Virus record (IMG/VR): IMGVR_UViG_3300045131_002929
Coordinates: 1 to 64,000 of that record
Strand: one strand, 5' to 3'
DNA: 64,000 nucleotides
DNA from: a virus
Position 1 is the stretch's first letter; each line of letters opens with the position of its first letter. Below, piece after piece: positions 55,903 to 64,000 of the stretch. Below the pieces are notes generated by a model, which worked only from the letters and a program-made list of their open reading frames with translations, did no database searches and was not told the origin of the DNA. Made by a program: the position numbers and the translations under genes.

Positions 55903-56556
55903 ATGGCCGATTTCACAGAACCAGTATGGACTACGCCGCAGGACGTCGAGCCCTGCGTCCGCTCGTCCATGGAGCGGGACCGGGACCCTTTCAAAATAAC
56001 CGGCCTGGTCGTGCAATTCCTGAGGAGCCGATTCTTCACCGGCGCGAACATAGGCAACCCGGATCTTAAAGGCTACCTATGGTCGGCCGACGACGCCGCC
56101 AGCCGGATCCTGATAGAGCCAGCTTTCCGGTACAAGACGCGCGACGTTGGCAGAAGACCTGCTTATCTCGTTGCCAGACAGCAAGTGGCAGCCGAGCAGA
56201 CGGCTTTGAGCGGCAGCCGGATGACCATGATGTCGGAGAACAGAGGCGGCCTTACCGGGGTCTGCTACAACATGATCGTCAAGGGCTCGCACCAGATAGC
56301 CTGCGTCGGTCAGACGGGAGCGGAGGCCGAGGCGCTGGCCATCGAGGCGTTCTACGCCTGCATGGAGTTCGCGCCCGTGTTGAAAAGCGAGGGCGCGCTG
56401 GGTAGATTAAGCGTAGATGGAATGGGTCCGCTGCAGAAGATCGATGAGAACCAGGAGAATCTATCGGTGGTCGTATCGCTGTCCTGGGCCTACACCCATA
56501 GCTGGACGCTTTCGCAAACGGCGCCCATCTTGAAAAGTATAATAGCAGTCAACTAA
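55903..56556 (+). CDS. Putative tail terminator or completion protein
   Basis: The product has 217 residues. An N-terminal region (CVRSSMERDRDPFKITGLVV, then FFTGANIGNPDLKGYLW) leads into a domain like VCYNMIVKGSHQIACVGQTG, then AEALAIEAFYACMEFAPVLK, ending in a beta strand pair (VVVSLSWAYTHSWTLSQTAP). Position directly before the sheath, and the 'G-x-x-x-A-E-x-L-A' helix, suit a tail terminator. There is no definitive signature. Confidence 0.5.
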   Translation: MADFTEPVWTTPQDVEPCVRSSMERDRDPFKITGLVVQFLRSRFFTGANIGNPDLKGYLWSADDAASRILIEPAFRYKTRDVGRRPAYLVARQQVAAEQTALSGSRMTMMSENRGGLTGVCYNMIVKGSHQIACVGQTGAEAEALAIEAFYACMEFAPVLKSEGALGRLSVDGMGPLQKIDENQENLSVVVSLSWAYTHSWTLSQTAPILKSIIAVN

Positions 56557-56569
56557 AAGAGAGGCGCAA

Positions 56570-59236
56570 ATGGCATACGTTCAACCGCAACTCAAGATCC
56601 ACGAGGAGTTCACAACGGCGCAGGCCTCCGGCGTATCGCCGCTGTACGCGTGCCTCGTCGGACCCAAGTACAAACTACACCGCTACTCACAGAGCGCCGA
56701 GAAGGCTCTGCTAGGCGCCTACTCCCCGAGCGTCGCGCTCACCGGCGCATACCCCGGCAAAGTCGCGGGCGGCGTGGTCGACCAGGCCTCCGTGTCCGTG
56801 TGGCTCGAAAAAGGCAGGCTGGCCTACTACAGCGGCGCCGATTTCGCCATGCCGGCCGGATCCGCGGCGGGCACCAACAAACTGGCCTCCGACAAGACCT
56901 TGCGCGCTTCGATCGGCTACGACCGCGACGCCGCCTTCGGGTCGCGCGACGTGTCGCTCAACGACCGCGTCGAAGTCACATGGACCGAGGGGGCGGACAC
57001 CGGCTACAGGGCCACCCGCGTGATGGGCTTCATCAACGAGGTGGAGGCGGCTGTCGAAAACGTCGTCGCGGGGGCCAACAAGGCCGCCGTGGCCGTCGGC
57101 TCCGTCGCCGTCGCCAGCAACACGATCGACGCGCTGGCCGAGCTCACGCCCGCCGCCGTCGCGGGCAGCGCCTACTCCGGCATCCGATATGGATACCCCG
57201 AGGAGGTCTACACGGTCCGCGTGACGAAGTCCGGCGGCAGCGGCGTGGCCGAGGCCATGATCCTCTCCGACTCCGGCACCGACGACGTCCTCAACAAGGT
57301 GGTCAACTTCACGTCCACCGACATCGGAACCCGCGGCGTCAAGCTCAAATTGACGGCCGACTCGGGCACCGGGCTGTTGACGCTCGGCGAGGAGATCGTC
57401 GTCAACGCCAGCCAGACGTACGCTGTTCCGACGCTCACGCCGAACGCGACGTACGGCGGGCCGGCCGACACGACCTACATCGTCCAGTGCATGCTGGGCG
57501 GAACCGTCGGGATCAACACCGTCGACAACCCAGCCCCCGCCTATAAGGTGACCACGACCAACGGCGTGGACGCCATGGCCTCCACGCAGATCCTCGCGGC
57601 AGGCTCCATCGCCATCGGCAACTACGGAGTGTGCCTAACGGTGGCCTCCGGCGCGAAGTTCTGCAAAGGCGACTCATGGACCGTCAAAGCCAACGCCGAC
57701 ACGTTCGGCGCGATCAAGACGATGGTCCTGGCCGACAAGCTGGTCGACGAGACCGACGCGAACATCAAGTGCACGACGGCCTCGACCGTGACCATCAAGA
57801 TCGGGCTGCCGGCGGACGTCAAACTGCCGCGCGCCGCCTACGCGCTCACCTCGAGCGCGGTCACGGTGCCAGCGGGGCTGACCTACCGCGGCAACTACCT
57901 CGGATCCGACCAGACCTTCCCGGTCATGGCCGGCGACATGTACGTCGACTACCGCGAGTTCATCGCCTCGGGGGCCAACGAGGTCCGCGCCGTGGGCAGC
58001 TCCGCAGACGTGCTCGCGCTCCTCGGACCGGCCAGCGAATCCAACCCTCTCGCCCTCGCCGCCGATTTGGCGCTCGCGAACAGCGGCGGATCGCCCGTCT
58101 ATTACGTCCAGGTCGCCTCCGACGACGTCGCGGGCTACACCGCGGCCCTGGACGCCACGACCAACACGCAGGAGGTCTACTCCCTCGTGCCTTTGACCAA
58201 GGCCGAGGCTGTGAAGAGCCTGGTGGCCGCCCACGTGGCCGACCAGTCCTCCGCCTACAAGAACAACTGGCGCATCGCCTGGTTCGGATCCTCCATCGGG
58301 GATCAGAAGCCCGTCTACGTCAGCGAGGCCGGCATGGACGTACTTGCCACCGTGGTCAAGCCCGGTGGCAACGAGTACGCGGACCTGATCAGCAGCAACG
58401 GCAAGTTCGTCACCAACGAGGTGGCCGTCGGCGATGTGATCCGGTACAACTACCAGCCCAGCACGAGCGGCGTCACGACCTACACGGAAGGCGTGGTCGT
58501 GGCCGTGGTCTCCGAGGACGAGCTGCGCATCTCCGCGCTCGACGAGGAGAACTTCGACAACGAGATCAAGATCGAGCTTTGGCGCCCGCGCTCGCAGACG
58601 GCCATGGCCGGCGACATCGCGGCCGAGTCCAACGGATACGGCAACCGCCGCGTCCGCAACATCTGGCCCGACGCCCTGCCCTTGGAAGACGGAACGGAAG
58701 TCCCGAGCCAGTTCCTGGCCGCGGCCCTCGCGGGCCTGCGTTCAGGCTCCGCGCCCCACCAGCCCTTGACCAACGTGTCGATCGCCGGTTTCGGAATTCC
58801 GACCAGGACCAACATGTTCCCGGCCTCCGACCTGAACACGATCGCGGGCGGCGGCACTTGGATCGTGATGTCCAGCTCCGGCGACGTCATCACGCGCCAT
58901 CAGCTGACCACCGACATGAGCGACATCAACATGCGCGAGGACACCGTCACGTGCAACGTCGACTCGCTCGCCAGGCGGTACCGCTCCGGGTTCGCCGACC
59001 TGACGGGCAAGGGCAACGTGTCGCAGGAGATGCTGGACGTCATCCGCATGCGGCTGCTGTCCGTCTCGTCCGCGATCCTCGCCGTGGCGTGGCCCGCCGC
59101 CATCGGACCGCAGATGCAGGGCTTCGATATAACGGGCATCTGGATCGACCCCGTCCTGAAAGACCAGGTGCACGTCAGGGTGACTCCGTTGCTGCCCTAC
59201 CCGTTGAACAACCTGGACGTCTACATCACCATCTAA
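56570..59236 (+). CDS. Tail sheath protein
   Basis: The product has 888 residues, longer than many sheaths. The N-terminus, MAYVQPQLKIHEEFTTAQAS then PLYACLVGPKYKLHRYS, is typical of sheath N-terminal arms. The C-terminal domain contains LPYPLNNLDVYITI and the conserved SGDVITRHQLTTDM region with DTVTCNVDSLARRYR. It is followed immediately by a tube-like gene, the usual order. The sheath contracts around the tube during infection. A Shine-Dalgarno (AGAGAGGCGC) precedes the ATG. Confidence 0.85.
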   Translation: MAYVQPQLKIHEEFTTAQASGVSPLYACLVGPKYKLHRYSQSAEKALLGAYSPSVALTGAYPGKVAGGVVDQASVSVWLEKGRLAYYSGADFAMPAGSAAGTNKLASDKTLRASIGYDRDAAFGSRDVSLNDRVEVTWTEGADTGYRATRVMGFINEVEAAVENVVAGANKAAVAVGSVAVASNTIDALAELTPAAVAGSAYSGIRYGYPEEVYTVRVTKSGGSGVAEAMILSDSGTDDVLNKVVNFTSTDIGTRGVKLKLTADSGTGLLTLGEEIVVNASQTYAVPTLTPNATYGGPADTTYIVQCMLGGTVGINTVDNPAPAYKVTTTNGVDAMASTQILAAGSIAIGNYGVCLTVASGAKFCKGDSWTVKANADTFGAIKTMVLADKLVDETDANIKCTTASTVTIKIGLPADVKLPRAAYALTSSAVTVPAGLTYRGNYLGSDQTFPVMAGDMYVDYREFIASGANEVRAVGSSADVLALLGPASESNPLALAADLALANSGGSPVYYVQVASDDVAGYTAALDATTNTQEVYSLVPLTKAEAVKSLVAAHVADQSSAYKNNWRIAWFGSSIGDQKPVYVSEAGMDVLATVVKPGGNEYADLISSNGKFVTNEVAVGDVIRYNYQPSTSGVTTYTEGVVVAVVSEDELRISALDEENFDNEIKIELWRPRSQTAMAGDIAAESNGYGNRRVRNIWPDALPLEDGTEVPSQFLAAALAGLRSGSAPHQPLTNVSIAGFGIPTRTNMFPASDLNTIAGGGTWIVMSSSGDVITRHQLTTDMSDINMREDTVTCNVDSLARRYRSGFADLTGKGNVSQEMLDVIRMRLLSVSSAILAVAWPAAIGPQMQGFDITGIWIDPVLKDQVHVRVTPLLPYPLNNLDVYITI

Positions 59237-59244
59237 GCAACCGA

Positions 59245-59271
59245 CCGGCGCCTAAACGGGGCGCCGGTCAT
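59245..59271 (+). promoter_or_regulatory. Intergenic hairpin between sheath and tube genes
   Basis: GACCGGCGCC and GGCGCCGGTC are perfect ten-base arms around a short loop. On the plus strand no T-run follows (CATAAAAG), so it is not a standard terminator. It may stop decay or processing enzymes and set a sheath-to-tube ratio. Confidence 0.5.
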
Positions 59272-59291
59272 AAAAGAAAGGCAGATAAAAC

Positions 59292-59888
59292 ATGGCTGAC
59301 GCAAACACATACACGGACGTCTTCGGCTCGGCGCTTCAGTTTGGCGGATCCTGGAAACTGGACGGCGCCATTCTGACGTTCACAACCGGCGGATCGTTCG
59401 GCGGCGACACTGTCGGAGTCAACAACGACGGTACGACCAAAATCACAAAGGGCACAGTCAAGCAGGGGAAGCTTACTTACGAGCTCGTGGTCCAGGACGT
59501 GCAGTTCACCTACAAACGCCCGGTCAACAGGCTGTTGTCTTTGACGAGCGCCAAGCAGTACATGGTCACAGGCAGGGGCATGGGTCAGTTGCAGATCTCG
59601 TCCATCATGGGTAAGAAGGACGACATGTACCTTTTCATCCAGACGTTCTCCAACCCTTGCAACGTCGGCTCCAACATCATCTCGCTCAAAGCTTGCGACA
59701 ACGCGTGCCCCGTTCAAGCGGAAGCGGGCGAGGAGGCCAGCAAAGGCAAACCGCAGATCTTCAACCTGCTCTACGTGCTGCTCGACAGCATCGCGGCCCA
59801 GGTGCAGGTAGGCGAGCTCTCCTATGTGACCGAGACGATCACCGGAGTCTTCGGAGGCCTTAACCTCGAGACTGAAATCAAAAACTGA
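59292..59888 (+). CDS. Tail tube protein
   Basis: The product has 198 residues, a normal size for a myovirus tube protein. Beta-rich sequence (GSWKLDGAILTFTTGGSFGG, then VVQDVQFTYKRPVNRLLSL) is followed by a middle GRGMGQLQISSIMG and a C-terminal TETITGVFGGLNLETEI. It directly follows the sheath and precedes a terminator. It would polymerise as hexameric rings inside the sheath. Confidence 0.8.
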   Translation: MADANTYTDVFGSALQFGGSWKLDGAILTFTTGGSFGGDTVGVNNDGTTKITKGTVKQGKLTYELVVQDVQFTYKRPVNRLLSLTSAKQYMVTGRGMGQLQISSIMGKKDDMYLFIQTFSNPCNVGSNIISLKACDNACPVQAEAGEEASKGKPQIFNLLYVLLDSIAAQVQVGELSYVTETITGVFGGLNLETEIKN

Positions 59889-59919
59889 AAAGTAACGACC
59901 TTCGACAAGACAGCGCGAA

Positions 59920-59962
59920 CAGCCGCCGGCTGCCCGGACGCCGGGCCCGGCGGCTTTCTCTT
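59920..59962 (+). terminator. Rho-independent terminator after the tail tube gene
   Basis: AGCCGCCGG and CCGGCGGCT arms with an inner GCCCGG/CCGGGC are followed by TTTCTCTT. It separates the tube from the spike gene. The U-tract is imperfect. Confidence 0.65.
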
Positions 59963-60009
59963 AATCAAGCGCAGGCCGTGATCCGTACGGCCCTCATCAG
60001 CGGGGAACC

Positions 60010-63000
60010 ATGTCCAACAGATCCGCGTTCCTATCCACCGACACGACCCGGCCGGCCTATCAAAGCACGCAGCTGGACGTGGACCGCGCGCGCTCGGAAG
60101 CCGAGAGCCTGCTCAACATAAGAGCCGCTGGCCTATTCTGCATAGCCACCGTGCTTTACGCCATACCCGGCACGGGGCTTTTCAAAGTTCTAGGCGGCTT
60201 CTCCGCCGGAGTCATGACCGCCATGGCCGTGGCCGACGCCGGCGGCCGCCTGCCCGGCGCCAAGTTCACGCCGGCCTACCCGCCCGGCAGCCGCGTGCTG
60301 CTATACAGGCGCAAACACGGCGACCACCCCAATCTGCCCGACGCCCTGATCATCGGATTCCTGCCCGACAGCGCGCTGACCACTTCCGACACGACCAACT
60401 CCGGGCTGCGCCTGCGGCATATACACGACACGCCGCCACGCTTCCGCGCCGCGCCCAACGGCGTCTGGCAGACCAGGCCCGAGGTGAAGGCCGGCATGGT
60501 CAGCGACGAGTCCATGCGCGTGAACTACTCGCACGGCAAACCGCTGGACGCCGCCGACGGCGACTACATGGTCTCGAACGCCTTCGGCGGCGGGCTGCTG
60601 ATCTCCGATCTGATGCTGGCCCTGAAGGCGTCGCCGTCGGCCAAGATCGAAATGTTTCTGCCGGACTCGAAAGTCCGCATCACTTCCGATACTTTCGTAC
60701 ATGCCGGAATGTGCCACGACTTCAAGATACTGGAGGCCTTCGGCGGCGCGAACCGCTCAGAGGATTTCGGGTTCACGCCTTTCGACCTGCTGGGCCTGGC
60801 CCCCGGGGCCTCACTGAAGGAATCCTCCGAGGCGGACCTGCGCGACCTCCGGCTGTACCTCGACCCCGCGAAGAAGCCTTATGGCCATAGGCCGCTGGCC
60901 AGGGTGTCCCGAATGGCCGGGCCCGTCTTCGACGGCCTGCACGACCAGGTCTGCTCCGTGGGGCTGATCGGAACCGGCGGCGCGCAGGACGCCTACAAGA
61001 CCGCCGTGGCCGCCCTGTCGCTTAGGGTGGACGGGGTAGGCAGGCTGTACGGCGCCCGCGAGGCCTCGCTGCTGCGGACGCTGCTCATACCCGTGTTCGA
61101 CGAGAGCGACTTCAAAGAGGAGGTCGGCGAGTATCGCGGCAACACGACAGGCCCCGACGGCGCGCCCATAGCCCTGAACGACCCCGCGTACGCGCCTGCG
61201 CCTGAGACGCTGCGTATGAGCCCGCGCGAGGCCCTGGCCCGCGACGCGGCCAGGCAGACCAGCTCCGAGGACAACGCCGCGGAAGCCGCGGCCGACAGCG
61301 GCGAGTCGCTGCGGACGTTCCAGGCGTGGGGCTACTCCGCGGGCGAGCCCGGGTCGCCGGAAGACGTCACGGACCAGGCCACCGTCAAATACTTCGGCAT
61401 AGAAGACCTGCGCCAGCCCGTGTCTGCGGTGGACGCGGAAAAAGCCAAGCAGCTGGATGTGGACATAACGTTCGGGTCGGCCTACGCCGCGATAGCCGAC
61501 AACGCGGATCTGAAATGCCGCCTGCTGGCGAACCTCAGCACGAAATGGGACGCCCCCGAGGTCGACGCCATATTAAACGCCGCGAGGGCGCTCAGCTCGG
61601 ACCCGCCGGACGCGGGGGCCGAGGCGCGGACAGTCGACTCCCTAGGCTCCACCGGCGAGTTCCTGAAGTTCATGACGATGCCACCCCTCGAGGAGAAGGA
61701 GCAGCGCTACGGCGAGTGCGGCCAGGTCCGCACCATGCTGAACCCTTTCGCGGACTTCGCCAAGGCCACCGACAAGCCGAGCGAGAAGCTCGTGAAGGAG
61801 GACGGCGGCGACAAATTCAAGATCTATGGCAACACCTGCGGCGTCCGTTGCCTGGAGGATGGCTCCGTCGTATTGTCCGGCGGCTTCGGCGAGGAGATAA
61901 GGATGCACCGCGGCAACATCTACCTGACATGCCCGGGCAGTATATACATGCAGCCCGGCAAGGACTTCGTCGCGATGGCGCCGCGGAACGCCGTGCTGAA
62001 GGCGGCGGACGGTTTCGCGGAGGTCACCTCCGGCGGCGTGGTGAACGTGGCGGGCGGCAACGACGTCAACATCTGCGCCGGCATGACCGGCAACACCGGC
62101 GTGCTGGTGCTGGAGAGCAAATCGAAATGCGGACTGCCGCAGCCGGCCGACAGATGGGGCAAGGAAGGCGGATGGGGTGGCATAAGCGCCCAGGAGCGGT
62201 ACGAAAGACTGTCGATAGTCGACACGGAAGCCGCGGAGCCTTCGGCCGGAACAGGCGGCGGCGTGGTGATACGCTCCAACACGGACGCCGCGCTCATAAC
62301 GGACAGCCTGCTCGTGGACGGCCCCGCGGCGGACAAGCCGCCGAACGTGGAGATGTTCGCGCGCGACCTGCTGACCCACTCGAGGCGCAGCATGCACTAC
62401 CTAGACAAGAACGGCGTCATGGCCGTGGTGGGCAAAGACGGCACTTCATGCTCGCTGACGAGTCTCGGCATGGCACTTGCCGCCCCCTGGACCAGCATAA
62501 TGACCAACCAGATGGACATCTACGGCAAGACCTTGAACACGGCGTGGCTCGGCCGCGGATCCGACGGCAAGCCCTACCATGAGACCGTGACGCTGGTTAC
62601 GAACCCGAACCCCGCCGTCAACGTGGCCGGCACGCTGACGGCGCCCCATCTGGTGGACGCCTCGCTGAGCGCCGGGATGGACGATCTGAACGCCTTCTTC
62701 GAGTATAAGCGCAGCTTCGCCACGGAGGCCGGCCTGGATCTATCGCCGGATCTCGCGGGGTACAACGCCGTCCCGCTGGCCGAATCCGACATCCCCTCCG
62801 CGAAGAGCGGCGGGGCCTGGTCCATCACGGCATTGTTCCCATGCAGCAGGGCGTACGGCACGTCCACGCTTGTGTTCCCCGAGGCCTTCTGGCAGACCGC
62901 GCTGGCCGACTCCATCACATGGAACGAGCCGCAGATGCCCCTGCATGCGAACCTGCTCCCCTACAGCATGCCCTGGCCGGGGTACGACGCCTGGAACGAC

Positions 63001-63105
63001 CCGCGCTCCTATCAGTACATAAAAATCGAGGACGGCAAATGGACGACGGCCATGGCGCCGCTCAGGGCCGGCTATAGGATAAACGAGAAGTCGATGGTTG
63101 AGTGA
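60010..63105 (+). CDS. Baseplate hub/spike protein (gp5/VgrG-like beta-helix)
   Basis: The product has 1031 residues. Residues ~600-700 (IYGNTCGVRCLEDGSVVLSG, RMHRGNIYLTCPGSIYMQPG, AVLKAADGFAEVTSGGVVNV) have the regular hydrophobic pattern of the triple-stranded beta-helix in phage spikes and VgrG proteins. The N-terminal ~560 residues are a large structured region, with a helix-rich SAGVMTAMAVADAGGRLPGA near 60. The C-terminal ~300 residues form a further domain. The expected role is the central hub and membrane-piercing spike. GGGGA precedes the ATG. No lysozyme motif was recognised. Confidence 0.65.
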   Translation: MSNRSAFLSTDTTRPAYQSTQLDVDRARSEAESLLNIRAAGLFCIATVLYAIPGTGLFKVLGGFSAGVMTAMAVADAGGRLPGAKFTPAYPPGSRVLLYRRKHGDHPNLPDALIIGFLPDSALTTSDTTNSGLRLRHIHDTPPRFRAAPNGVWQTRPEVKAGMVSDESMRVNYSHGKPLDAADGDYMVSNAFGGGLLISDLMLALKASPSAKIEMFLPDSKVRITSDTFVHAGMCHDFKILEAFGGANRSEDFGFTPFDLLGLAPGASLKESSEADLRDLRLYLDPAKKPYGHRPLARVSRMAGPVFDGLHDQVCSVGLIGTGGAQDAYKTAVAALSLRVDGVGRLYGAREASLLRTLLIPVFDESDFKEEVGEYRGNTTGPDGAPIALNDPAYAPAPETLRMSPREALARDAARQTSSEDNAAEAAADSGESLRTFQAWGYSAGEPGSPEDVTDQATVKYFGIEDLRQPVSAVDAEKAKQLDVDITFGSAYAAIADNADLKCRLLANLSTKWDAPEVDAILNAARALSSDPPDAGAEARTVDSLGSTGEFLKFMTMPPLEEKEQRYGECGQVRTMLNPFADFAKATDKPSEKLVKEDGGDKFKIYGNTCGVRCLEDGSVVLSGGFGEEIRMHRGNIYLTCPGSIYMQPGKDFVAMAPRNAVLKAADGFAEVTSGGVVNVAGGNDVNICAGMTGNTGVLVLESKSKCGLPQPADRWGKEGGWGGISAQERYERLSIVDTEAAEPSAGTGGGVVIRSNTDAALITDSLLVDGPAADKPPNVEMFARDLLTHSRRSMHYLDKNGVMAVVGKDGTSCSLTSLGMALAAPWTSIMTNQMDIYGKTLNTAWLGRGSDGKPYHETVTLVTNPNPAVNVAGTLTAPHLVDASLSAGMDDLNAFFEYKRSFATEAGLDLSPDLAGYNAVPLAESDIPSAKSGGAWSITALFPCSRAYGTSTLVFPEAFWQTALADSITWNEPQMPLHANLLPYSMPWPGYDAWNDPRSYQYIKIEDGKWTTAMAPLRAGYRINEKSMVE

Positions 63106-63202
63106 CGACTGTAAAGCCGCCCCCGCTGTAGATTATATCTGGGCCGTCGTTTCGACGGCGTCAAGTAGCGAGTAGAGCAAACGAGACGAAAGGTAGGAGC
63201 CT

Positions 63203-63703
63203 ATGGACGGAGCAAGCGCGGCAGAGCAGGATATGAACGAGCGGAAGGCATGCCCGCGGTGCGGGTTGCCGCTGGCGAAGGACTACTCCGACAAGCCCTC
63301 GGCCGAAGACCGCAAGAACTACATAAGGGCGGTGCTCGGCGGCAAACGCTTCCAGAAGGAGTTCACCTTCTTCGACGGCGCCCTCAAGGTCATGTTCCAG
63401 GAGATGACCGGCGGGGAGTCCAAGAAGCTGTTCGCGGCTATCAGCGAGCTCGAGTCCGATTCGAACCTAATGCCCAAGGCCGTGCGCATGAAAATGGGAC
63501 TATGCACCGTGTACGTCGACAAAGGCGGCCAGCGCGCGGACACCCTGAACGCCGAAGTCACGCGCGAAAGCCTCGAGGCGGCCTATGACAAGGCCTATGG
63601 CAGCTTGCCCGAGAGCGTGGTGGCCACAGTCCACGGCGCTTTCGCCGCGTTCAACAGCATAGTCGGCAAGATCGGGGAGTCCTGCCTGGATAAAAATTTT
63701 TAA
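63203..63703 (+). CDS. Tail assembly chaperone, short form
   Basis: The product has 166 residues with GTAGGAG before the ATG. The N-terminus has a zinc-knuckle-like CPRCGLPL segment. The body (KRFQKEFTFFDGALKVMFQE, KKLFAAISELESD, LESLEAAYDKAYG-like region) is a small helical protein. It lies between the spike and what should be the tape measure. Its stop codon directly follows a heptanucleotide slippery site and the -1 frame stays open downstream, which is the hallmark of tail assembly chaperones. The zero-frame product is the short form. Confidence 0.75.
   Translation: MDGASAAEQDMNERKACPRCGLPLAKDYSDKPSAEDRKNYIRAVLGGKRFQKEFTFFDGALKVMFQEMTGGESKKLFAAISELESDSNLMPKAVRMKMGLCTVYVDKGGQRADTLNAEVTRESLEAAYDKAYGSLPESVVATVHGAFAAFNSIVGKIGESCLDKNF
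63694..63700 (+). promoter_or_regulatory. -1 ribosomal frameshift site A_AAT_TTT
   Basis: The heptamer A AAT TTT is in the zero-frame phase X XXY YYZ and is followed at once by the TAA stop. After a -1 slip the frame reads TTA AGT GGG ... and stays open to the window end. Position, phase and downstream frame all fit a programmed frameshift. Confidence 0.75.
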
Positions 63704-64000
63704 GTGGGCGTTGGACGAGGCTCGCGGCCAGCGCCCATCATAAGGGCTATATAGACTACGGCAAAATGGAGGCGTGGACGGTCAGGGAAGTCCTGCGCGA
63801 GCATATGGCGCTGGAGGAGGCGGGCCGCGAGCACCATCGGGACGCCCTTATGATGCAAGCCGCGTGCGGATCGAAAATGGCCGAGGCCGCGGACCGCTTC
63901 GTAAAAGCGCACTCGCCTTGGCTGCTGTCGGCGGAGAACGCGCCCAGCCCTGAAGAGGCGGCCGCGTTGAAAGTGAAAGCCCTGGAAGAGCTGTACAGGA
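63700..64000 (+). CDS. Frameshifted C-terminal extension of the tail assembly chaperone, cut by the window edge
   Basis: In the -1 frame the reading continues as LSGRWTRLAASAHHKGYIDY, then GKMEAWTVREVLREHMALEE, without a stop to the end of the window. The extension is helical and charged, as in other long-form chaperones, with KMEAWTVREVLREHM in the role of a first helix. An internal ATG at 63766 is an alternative separate start. The true end lies beyond the window. Confidence 0.65.

Noticed and set aside
57631-59376. Overlapping plus-strand open frame within the sheath gene
   Set aside because: The product is almost entirely Arg/Gly/His/Pro, the mark of an out-of-frame reading of a GC-rich gene.

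Overview
This window is a GC-rich, gene-dense piece of a large contractile-tailed bacteriophage (myovirus). A tail sheath (56570-59236), tail tube (59292-59888), baseplate spike-like protein (60010-63105) and a tail assembly chaperone with a canonical -1 slippery site (63203-64000) establish the tail type. A protein homologous to the C-terminal half of the beta' subunit of multisubunit RNA polymerase, carrying all four cysteines of one beta' zinc site and interrupted by an intein, points to a jumbo-phage-like virus with its own split RNA polymerase. No portal, terminase, lysis, tRNA or replication gene is recognisable here, and the host cannot be named from the sequence.

Layout. (1) 1-12346, minus strand: tail-fibre and receptor-binding genes, namely two beta-propeller proteins, a 1254-residue fibre with tandem 126-bp repeats, two fibres with Mtd-type N-termini, a collagen-like protein and small fibre or decoration proteins. 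(2) 12455-28421, minus strand: the head and virion module, with a probable major capsid protein, a scaffold-like protein, a prohead protease-like protein, several large unidentified proteins and the intein-bearing RNA polymerase beta' fragment. A short motif of the type hydrophobic-x-K-x-A recurs through most proteins of this block. (3) 28485-28940, plus strand: one coiled-coil gene with an AT-hook-like tail. (4) 28959-34106, minus strand: small unknown genes plus unusually large non-coding spaces. Five copies of one promoter-like element (GGAACC...GGAGGG...TTAATA, 16 bases, CATAAT) divide it into transcription cassettes, some of which contain no gene. (5) 34342-53752, plus strand: a long apparent operon of giant adhesin-like proteins (Asp-box, Ig-like, InlB-type, BspA-type LRR and LamG domains, serine tracts), ending in two glycosyltransferase-like genes and a DUF115/MAF-like gene. 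(6) 53806-64000, plus strand: neck or head-completion proteins, sheath, tube, spike and tail assembly chaperone, cut off just before the expected tape measure.

How they fit together: the minus-strand block builds the capsid and peripheral fibres and supplies part of a phage RNA polymerase. The plus-strand block builds the contractile tail and a second, very elaborate adhesion apparatus. The serine tracts, the neighbouring glycosylation genes, and two gene boundaries that each cut an Ig-like repeat at the same loop suggest a chain of large fibre proteins that may be glycosylated and joined through complementary half-domains.
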